Shown here one piece after another: positions 58,701-64,000 of a stretch of 64,000 nt of DNA (position 1 is the stretch's first letter; the number at the start of each line of letters is the position of its first letter). Below the pieces are notes generated by a model. The model was not told the origin of the DNA. It saw only the letters and a program-made list of their open reading frames with translations, and made no database searches. The position numbers and the translations under genes are program-made. This DNA is from Antedon mediterranea. Taxonomy: Eukaryota; Echinodermata; Crinoidea; Comatulida; Antedonidae. The stretch spans positions 21,987,001-22,051,000 of the forward strand of contig NC_092680.1 of the NCBI RefSeq assembly GCF_964355755.1. Reading direction: 5' to 3'.

Positions 58701-59085
58701 TTGAGTTAATTGGCCTTTCTGCTCAAAGTTTTAGAAAAGATGGAATGTATGCACAAACAATGTATTGATCAAATTTGATTTACCTTTCTTCATATTCATT
58801 GTAAACATGGGTAATACGAACTTCCCCGTTGATTAGCTCCATCCAGAGGGCGTATTTTGGTTCTGTAAGGTCGCGGAATTCATGATAATACAATAGTGCA
58901 TTGACCTCCACTGTCTTGAATCGAATCTGAGCACCGTGTTCATCTTTCGGTATCCATGGTACGGATATTTGGGCAAAAGATTGTTGAGGATTTATAAAAG
59001 TATATAGTCCATTTTGTTGTTGACAGAATACACGGGCGATGAGATTAAGTAATATAAAGGTTACAAATATAGAACTTGATCGCAT
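36822..59085 (-). CDS. Neurexin/CNTNAP-like single-pass receptor, 1928 residues
   Basis: Minus-strand exons in order: 59085-58784, 58586-58396, 57866-57744, 57507-57367, 57123-57017, 56595-56429, 56167-55998, 55830-55599, 55173-55055, 53178-53046, 52609-52497, 52290-52054, 51845-51725, 51466-51275, 50102-50013, 49881-49754, 49484-49320, 48991-48769, 48678-48571, 48473-48325, 42190-41948, 41706-41554, 41393-41250, 40994-40863, 40532-40302, 40103-40018, 39699-39543, 39367-39204, 38971-38893, 38685-38539, 38384-38263, 37949-37634, 37423-36822. All phases agree, and 5787 nt gives 1928 residues. Order: signal peptide (start MRSSSIFVTF, cleavage near FCQQQ), LamG1, EGF1, LamG2, LamG3, EGF2, fibrinogen-like, LamG4, EGF3, LamG5, EGF4, LamG6, TM, 377-residue tail. 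Likely a neuronal or junctional adhesion receptor (family inference). An acceptor 11 bp before the ATG suggests a 5' UTR intron. The family's ordinary members lack this exact order. Confidence 0.9.
42277..42935 (+). pseudogene. Non-LTR retrotransposon reverse transcriptase fragment
   Basis: The plus strand encodes RGTLLCVVRVLVSWYTNH, then VRWGKSLSRDFPVANGVRQG, then (after a frame change near 42424) LFNIYMDDLIVNL and the catalytic YADDMVLIAPS. Another frame change near 42650 leads to VFNYLGHTLTPDLKDD and a cysteine-rich end. The two frameshifts and truncation make it dead. It lies antisense in the largest intron of the neurexin-like gene. Confidence 0.85.
43048..43362 (+). pseudogene. Penelope-like element GIY-YIG endonuclease fragment
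   Basis: Reads NVIYLIYCNICGKQYVGETK, then LRMRMTQHRSAIK, PVAEHFNSAGHSI and HWELLIKTTKPFGLN, the GIY-YIG nuclease found at the C-terminus of Penelope-like retroelements. One in-frame TGA interrupts it at 43232-43234 and it ends at a TAA at 43360-43362. The reverse transcriptase that should precede it is not seen; the LINE fragment to the left is a different family. Confidence 0.8.
43583..43630 (+). ncRNA. Hammerhead-ribozyme-like motif at the Penelope-like 3' end
   Basis: CTGATGA is followed by a possible stem (GGGC with GCTC), GAAA, and AGC-TCT-GCT-A, the arrangement of hammerhead core, stem II, GAAA and a short stem III. Penelope-like elements are known to carry hammerhead motifs in their repeats. 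An extra A after CTGATGA and no clear stem I argue for a decayed copy, or for the generic terminal hairpin of these elements. Confidence 0.35.
44388..48195. mobile_element. Nested inverted-repeat transposon block
   Basis: GGCCGTAGCCAGG at 44388 and its inverse CCTGGCTACGGGCC at 48182-48195, each followed inward by G/C homopolymers and GGTTCG words, delimit about 3.8 kb. Inside, a second pair of ends (GGTGGCACCAGG at about 45157 and the inverse near 47890, each with CGGGGGCTAC) delimits 2.7 kb. A roughly 95-bp inverted repeat (TTGTACGAATCGTTC, GAGACGCGT, CAGGGACCAAA) spans 45055-45142 against 46057-46150. No transposase was found. Confidence 0.6.
50174..51242. repeat. ATGATG-rich complex repeat in the neurexin-like gene
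   Basis: Interleaved units of GCATGATGACATGGTATGAT, GATTGTATGATATTATGTTA and variants fill most of the intron between exons 51466-51275 and 50102-50013. Unit order is irregular, suggesting repeated unequal exchange. Minus-strand frames rich in His/Ser/Tyr are artefacts. Confidence 0.95.
51540..51660 (+). other. Short stem-loop remnant resembling a retroelement 3' end
   Basis: GATCAA and TTGATC form a small stem followed by GAAACG, then CGAG-AAA-CTCG forms a second. This layout resembles the hairpin near 43590 and the terminal hairpins of Penelope-like elements. It lies in the intron 51467-51724. No coding part is attached. Confidence 0.35.
53925..54830 (+). pseudogene. LINE reverse transcriptase tail containing a 76-bp minisatellite
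   Basis: Plus-strand translation gives DIIINGTCLDRVSHCKHLGV, then after the array WNMHIEYVTSKVLQGLFYL, then NILGGRCNKALS, the C-terminal palm/thumb region of a CR1/jockey-like ORF2. Between them a 76-bp piece of the coding sequence is tandemly repeated nine times (about 53935-54625) with almost no divergence. Frameshifts and stops make it inactive. It sits in the intron 53179-55054. Confidence 0.8.
57895..58220. repeat. TCGTCG-rich degenerate repeat in the neurexin-like gene
   Basis: Irregular units of CGTCGTCGCAATAGTTTCGAG and TGCTTCTCGTCGCAA lie in the intron 57867-58395. Units vary from about 30 to 50 bp and are diverged. They are GC-richer than their surroundings. Confidence 0.85.
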
Positions 59086-60883
59086 ATTAGTGCTACCTGT
59101 TAAAAATGAAATGAATCGTTGCATATAATACAGTCACTCAAAGGCCATTGAAATCACTAAACTTCTGTATGGAATTGAATATTGAAAGATACACAGTATT
59201 GTCGTCAATAACAATATGATTTACCTTCTGGTATTATTAAGATACACAGTAGTGCCGTCAATATCAATAGGATGTATTAAGATAACGTGAATTGAAAACC
59301 ATTGACGTGTATTCTAAGGTTTAAACTTACTTTTAATATGATTTTGATCATCTGAGTCTTGCTCAATTACCACCAGAACGCTAATAATATCATTACAGTG
59401 TGCATGCTCTGCAGTGTGAACAAAATGGACTATGATCTTTTTTGTGGTTGTTCAATGATTATATCTTGTTTAGTTAGCACTTTATTGGTACCAATACGAT
59501 ATTTCGTTTACATATTTATTTAATTAATCTTAATTTAAATTTAGTTTCCCGCGTTAATAATAATAAACACAAAGGTCTATATATATTTAAGTTATATTAA
59601 TCAAAGAGTCGCAAAAATGATTTTCCAATCCATGTTACGTTGAACCTTAACACACTAGACAACAGATCACTTACACAAATACAGTACAAACGTTAAACTT
59701 AATAATATTAAACATTATATAATAATAATGGACGAAATGGAAAATATATGTGACCTCTGTACAAAGTAAAATATTGGTAATATTATAAAAAGTTAAATCT
59801 CGTGATATCCATGCGTCACAATAATGTGTAGTTGTTGTTATTACCAAAGGCATTTGTAGGCTGTATATTATAGTGAGTGTACACACTGTGAGTGTGCGGT
59901 ATTTGTGCACCCTTTCAGCTTACGCACTGGCCCATAATGGCCTCTTTTATAATACATAGATTGTTAAGCATTAAACTCAACTGACGTCAGTTACTAAGAA
60001 AATTAACTCAAATCGTGCACTATATTATGACTAATGATTTTCTCGATCTACCAGTTGATCAGTATTACATGGTAAGTTTACATCTTAAGTATATAGTTTA
60101 TATTTGTGTATTTCAAAGTGCTTAAGTTGGTTAATTAAGGCATACACCATGATTAAGGATGGATCGGAGGAATTAGTAATTCTTTCATGATTAAAGGCAG
60201 GTTAGGTATCAATCCCGTAAGTTGTGTAATTTAATCAACATCCGGGTACGAGAAAAAGTACATCGAATTATGTTTAATAATAATTAATGTTTTATTAGGT
60301 GTCATATTTAATTGGAAACCTGTGTTGTTAACAACCCGTCATTGATTATGATATTAAGCCTACATTGTGTGTCGTCTAATTAATTTTGCTTGTGCTCGCA
60401 ATTTCTGTTTATTAATTTTTTTTTATTATAGTTGCCGTTGTTGTCTAAGATTCGATAAGGCCTATATAATTTGAAATAAAGCATAAATTTTGTTGTTAAG
60501 TAATAGTATACACATAACAGATGTCTATGAGTTGGATGGTGACAATATGAGTTGAAAAATTGCGTGGTCTATTGTTAACGATTCTGAGCCGAGTTGAAAA
60601 TCAACAAAAAATCAATATATTGTACCGAAGAGTGTTAGCTAAACTCTCTGCAATTTCCTTCTGGTTGTTTTAATTTATCGTTTTGACTTTTATAATAATT
60701 TACAGGAGGTTGAGTAACTAGTCAATACAGTGTGATACAGTTGGTTATAGTCATAACTACGTGTTCATGATTAAGCAGATTTGTTTCATATAAAATATAA
60801 GTATAAAAGAAGGTTTTTTTTTTATGACGTGTAGAGAAGATATACACTCTTATTAATAAAAACATGTTTGTTGTTCATTGCAG
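59086..60883. other. Divergent intergenic region between the two receptor genes
   Basis: About 1.8 kb separate the two start codons. No gene is recognised. Both genes have good splice acceptors shortly before their ATG (59096-59097 on the minus strand, 60882-60883 on the plus strand), so each probably has a 5' UTR exon in this interval. A short duplicated word (AAGATACACAGTAxTGxCGTCAAT) occurs near 59188 and 59239. No TATA box was assigned. Confidence 0.5.
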
Positions 60884-60890
60884 CTTAAAG

Positions 60891-62846
60891 ATGTCTGCTG
60901 GATCCAGGAAGAAGATACTTAGTGCCAATTTAAGTTTTTGGTACATGGTTATTACCATAATATTATTCACCAAAGCGCATGGATGCATCATTGTGGATGG
61001 TGTCTGTGATTGCAGAAATCAAGATCTTATAGATATTGATTGCACCGGAGCAACAACAATACTATTAGAAAACAATGATCTGTCACGAGATAGTTGGCCA
61101 AGTAATCTTAATCTTTCAACGACAAACATCGTCAATGTTTCATTGTCTGAAAATGAACTTACAGAAATACCAACTGACTATTTGCCAGTTAATCTAGAAA
61201 CGCTGATAGTATCTAACAACAAAATTGAACGTATCAAGACCAATCAGTTATCAGCTTTTAAGAAACTGAAAGTTCTAAAGATGTCAAATAATAGTATTTC
61301 AGAAATTGATGTTGATGCATTTGATGGACTTTGTCATTTGAAAGAGCTTATATTAGATGGAAATAGATTGAGGAATTTGAAAAACATAACTGCTGCGGTC
61401 AGGAAAGCACCCATGCTGTCTATAGTGAACTTATCGCAAAATAACTTTAAACATATTTTCATACCAACAGATTTAGAACATCTCCAAGTTTTAGACTTTG
61501 GAAACAATATGATATCTGATGTGTCTTTTTTCAGGTGCACATATAATCTACCAAACCTGAAATTATTAAACCTTAACAACAATAACTTAACATCATTTCC
61601 AAAATCGATTGTGGACTCACTTCAAGATACAGACATTATGCTTGTAGGAAACCCACTCCGATGTGACTGTGATGTACTGTTACCACTTGTTTCATTTAAT
61701 ACTACAGGTGTAACATGTATGCGAAATTATACCGAGGTTAACATGAACACCATATTGGTTCAAAATTGTCAATTTGAAGTTGACATGGAAACACAAAGTA
61801 GGCGTACAGTGTATTCTACAGGTTTAATCCTTTCTTCTGCTAGTTACGTCGGTATGCGATCATGTTCTGATGAACAATATTGCAGTAGATTTGTTGATTC
61901 AACAATAGTAAATGAATGTGACGAGATTACAGAGATTTGTTGGGATTTACCAGACAGTTTGTGTGAAGAGACAGACGACTTGATACATACAACGGAACTT
62001 GGATATCTTAATTTGACTGAAGCAAGTCAGTTCAGTTTGAATGGTTATTACAATTACAAGGAATATCATACTTGTCATGAGATACACTTGTACACCATTA
62101 ATGGTCGAGTTTATTTAAACAAAACAAATACAATAGGACATAAGAAAAACTGCGGATTCGTCGCTACACCCTGCAGCGATGCTAAAGAGGATAGTTTTGA
62201 GGGATGGAAAATTGTTGTTATCACTGTTTCTATTGCAATAGGGCTATCTATAGGCTTACTTGTAATTATGTTTATATGCAGAAGAAAACAACAAAAGTCT
62301 ACATTGGAAAGAGCTGAAGGAGAGGTCAAAGGTCAAGATATAAGTTCACAATATAACAAGAAAAGTGTTCCTCATTATGTAACAAATGGATATCTAAGAT
62401 TAAACGAGGTTGCATCACAATCTGTGAATCACGTGTATGACGACTTAATGTGGAATGCACAAGAAGCCGAATCGCAAGGATATGCACCTTTGTTAGTAGA
62501 CACATACGGGTATTTGATAGTCGAATCCAGAAACACGTCAGTTCTTGATAAACGGAATGGATATTACATGCTTCTTCCTCAAGAATCAAAAAACGAAATT
62601 CTTGTCGATATGGAGGGCTACTTAAGTGTAAACCTACCAATGCAAACAGTAGACCAGGGATATGTCTGTGTAACATTACGAAAAGATCAAGGTCATTTAG
62701 GTCAACTGATTTCAGATCCAAATATGTACATAAAGCTTGAGAGAGAAACTGACGATGAGACTCACATGTACGAAAAACTTATAACTGCATGGAAGCTTCT
62801 TAAATTTTGGCAGAATAAAGAGGAAGAACATTGCAATCAAAACTGA
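60891..62846 (+). CDS. LRR single-pass receptor with a multi-tyrosine cytoplasmic tail
   Basis: An intronless coding region of 651 residues. The start at 60891 was chosen over an upstream in-frame ATG (60864) because a splice acceptor (GTTCATTGCAG) ends seven bases before it. The signal anchor is near 14-30 (WYMVITIILFTKAHG). LRRNT cysteines (CIIVDGVCDC) follow, then about eight leucine-rich repeats (NIVNVSLSENELTEIP, LKVLKMSNNSISEI, LKLLNLNNNNLTSFP), LRRCT (NPLRCDCD) and a cysteine-containing stretch without recognised domain. The TM helix is at about 441-462 (VVITVSIAIGLSIGLLVIMF). The roughly 190-residue tail has Y-x-x-hydrophobic motifs at tyrosines 501, 516, 531, 539, 541, 558, 559, 577, 591, 613 and 627, several preceded by Gly. 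A signalling receptor using phosphotyrosine is inferred. No named family is recognised. Confidence 0.88.
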   Translation: MSAGSRKKILSANLSFWYMVITIILFTKAHGCIIVDGVCDCRNQDLIDIDCTGATTILLENNDLSRDSWPSNLNLSTTNIVNVSLSENELTEIPTDYLPVNLETLIVSNNKIERIKTNQLSAFKKLKVLKMSNNSISEIDVDAFDGLCHLKELILDGNRLRNLKNITAAVRKAPMLSIVNLSQNNFKHIFIPTDLEHLQVLDFGNNMISDVSFFRCTYNLPNLKLLNLNNNNLTSFPKSIVDSLQDTDIMLVGNPLRCDCDVLLPLVSFNTTGVTCMRNYTEVNMNTILVQNCQFEVDMETQSRRTVYSTGLILSSASYVGMRSCSDEQYCSRFVDSTIVNECDEITEICWDLPDSLCEETDDLIHTTELGYLNLTEASQFSLNGYYNYKEYHTCHEIHLYTINGRVYLNKTNTIGHKKNCGFVATPCSDAKEDSFEGWKIVVITVSIAIGLSIGLLVIMFICRRKQQKSTLERAEGEVKGQDISSQYNKKSVPHYVTNGYLRLNEVASQSVNHVYDDLMWNAQEAESQGYAPLLVDTYGYLIVESRNTSVLDKRNGYYMLLPQESKNEILVDMEGYLSVNLPMQTVDQGYVCVTLRKDQGHLGQLISDPNMYIKLERETDDETHMYEKLITAWKLLKFWQNKEEEHCNQN

Positions 62847-63212
62847 ACAAAAGCAACAATGTTTTAATCATTGCATTATACTTGTTTTAACAGATACATT
62901 TTTTTGTTAGATTTATCATGGAGTAATACATACAAACAGGAATAGTAATAGAATACATTCATTCATTTTGTAAATCATTTTGTCTATGAATCCATCCGTT
63001 TTATTTACGGTACGTACTTAAAGAGGAAGAATACAAAATTGAACAAAAGCACTTTTATTAAAAATGTTTTAATCATTACATTATACTTGTTTAACAGATA
63101 CATTTTTTAAATTAGATTTATGTGGTTAAACAAACAGAAATACTAGTAATAGAATAAATTCATCCATGTTGTTAATCAGTCTATAAATATCCATCCGTTT
63201 TGTTTACGTCTG
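62847..63212. repeat. Duplicated segment downstream of the LRR receptor gene
   Basis: Two diverged tandem copies of about 185 bp begin at 62847 (right after the stop) and about 63040. They share ATGTTTTAATCATTxCATTA, ACAGATACATTTTTT and TCCATCCGTTTTxTTTACG. Only the second copy has AATAAA (63153-63158), where the first has AATACA. Confidence 0.8.
63153..63158 (+). promoter_or_regulatory. Candidate poly(A) signal for the LRR receptor gene
   Basis: AATAAA about 310 bp after the stop, in the second copy of the duplicated 3' segment. Another AATAAA is at 63663-63668. Use is unproven. Confidence 0.4.
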
Positions 63213-64000
63213 TACTTTAATTATATAAGAATTGACATTGTATTTTGTAGACAAGTTTTATAAGTTTATCAATCAGCATGAATCACTTTCTTTACAATCG
63301 TAATAATGAAGTTTATAATCTATGGTGGCATATTTCCAAATATCGCTCCTCATTTAACTGGTTTCGCCCTGCAATATTAATTACAATTATCTCATTTCGT
63401 ACCGCCCACTCCTAATAATCCATTATCGCTAATATGTTTATTTTTATTCTGTCTTCAGTGTTGATTAATCAACGAATAGTACTTTACTTAATAGAAATTT
63501 ACTAATTTTAGCTAATGAATGTGTATTTGTCGGTTTGTCTGTAGTTTACCGATACCTTAATTAATTGCGGCTATGTTTGCCATTTTGAATGATCATCCAT
63601 TATAGCCTCGAAATTGAGTCCAGATTTTAATGAAATCATCATCTATATATAAGATTATTGTAAATAAACAATTTGTGTGTACTCTTTGTTCACTGTGTTT
63701 CTACTTGCCATTATCATCCTGTCAATTAGACTCAAACCAATGACGTCGACATGTCGTGTTTTACAAGTCTGACGGACTTATACCTGTGAATCTTGTCTGG
63801 ACTGACGAGTAAAAGTTTCTTAGATTCCCACCTTTTCTATTCATATATATTTTCTTATTTAAAAAATTGTTTTTAATCTCCATTGTGTTACATTTGGCAC
63901 AAGGGGACCAGCCAATAGACAGATTGTTTTGGTTATTAGCTGTTGCACCAATAGGAATCAAATCTACGACTGTTTACTGTAAATGTGGTGTGCGACTGAA
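63213..64000. other. Right-hand end of the window
   Basis: AT-rich sequence with no recognised gene, repeat or element. Short minus-strand open frames here have no family match and no splice context. Confidence 0.5.

Larger units (their letters stand above)
52054..59085 (-). other. Neurexin-like ectodomain half: LamG1-EGF1-LamG2-LamG3-EGF2
   Basis: Twelve exons cover residues 1-678. LamG1 contains LNDDVWHTVSYE and RRFTYFVGCIETPK. EGF1 has CKNGGKCINEYTRTICDC. LamG2 ends with GSNFVGCLKHVNFG. LamG3 ends with GYEGCMQEIIFQSVEI. EGF2 has CANNGRCVYNN and CDCSGTGYSGPTC. This order is that of the first five modules of alpha-neurexin. The N-terminal discoidin domain of CNTNAP proteins is absent. LamG2 and LamG3 lack obvious extra cysteines. 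Confidence 0.8.

Noticed and set aside
60864-60890. Upstream in-frame ATG of the LRR receptor
   Set aside because: It lies before a strong splice acceptor ending at 60883, so it is probably intronic.
61334-62721. Minus-strand frames opposite the LRR gene
   Set aside because: Antisense shadows of a long open reading frame.

Overview
The window is eukaryotic nuclear DNA from an animal. Coding sequence is split into short exons with GT-AG introns, splice phases are conserved, and the CAD fusion protein, SMC6 and neurexin/contactin-associated-type receptors are metazoan. The AT-rich introns, the many minisatellites, the mix of transposon remnants and the frequent TAGGCCTA-type words suggest a marine invertebrate, perhaps an echinoderm or another invertebrate deuterostome. 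That species guess is inference only.

Layout. (1) 142-12283, + strand: the 3' part of CAD (20 exons, 1152 residues), covering the end of the carbamoyl-phosphate synthetase, then dihydroorotase, linker and aspartate transcarbamoylase. (2) 12284-17623: the CAD 3' region and a transposon-rich spacer with two abutting TTAA-flanked MITEs and a 2.4-kb inverted-repeat structure. (3) 17624-34231, + strand: a complete SMC6 gene (20 exons, 1083 residues in one isoform). It has a pair of equal-length, same-phase homologous exons that look mutually exclusive. Its last intron carries a full-length pogo/Tigger DNA transposon with an uninterrupted transposase in antisense orientation. (4) 36822-59085, - strand: a complete 33-exon gene for a 1928-residue membrane receptor. 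It joins an alpha-neurexin-like start (LamG-EGF-LamG-LamG-EGF) to a CNTNAP/neurexin-IV-like half (fibrinogen-like, LamG-EGF-LamG-EGF-LamG), then a transmembrane helix and a long acidic tail. Its largest intron is a graveyard of retroelements and nested inverted-repeat elements. (5) 60891-62846, + strand: an intronless leucine-rich-repeat receptor whose cytoplasmic tail holds about eleven Y-x-x-hydrophobic motifs. It is divergent from the neurexin-like gene.

CAD and SMC6 are housekeeping genes (pyrimidine synthesis; SMC5/6 genome maintenance), and nothing here links them functionally. The two receptors form a head-to-head pair and may share regulation, which is inference. The exon lengths of all three multi-exon models sum to a multiple of three with matching phases at every junction, which strongly supports the models.

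The most unusual features are the SMC6 duplicated exon pair with a hairpin in the intron between them, minisatellites that begin exactly at splice donors or at a stop codon and copy those signals many times, the tyrosine-motif LRR receptor, and the neurexin/CNTNAP hybrid architecture.
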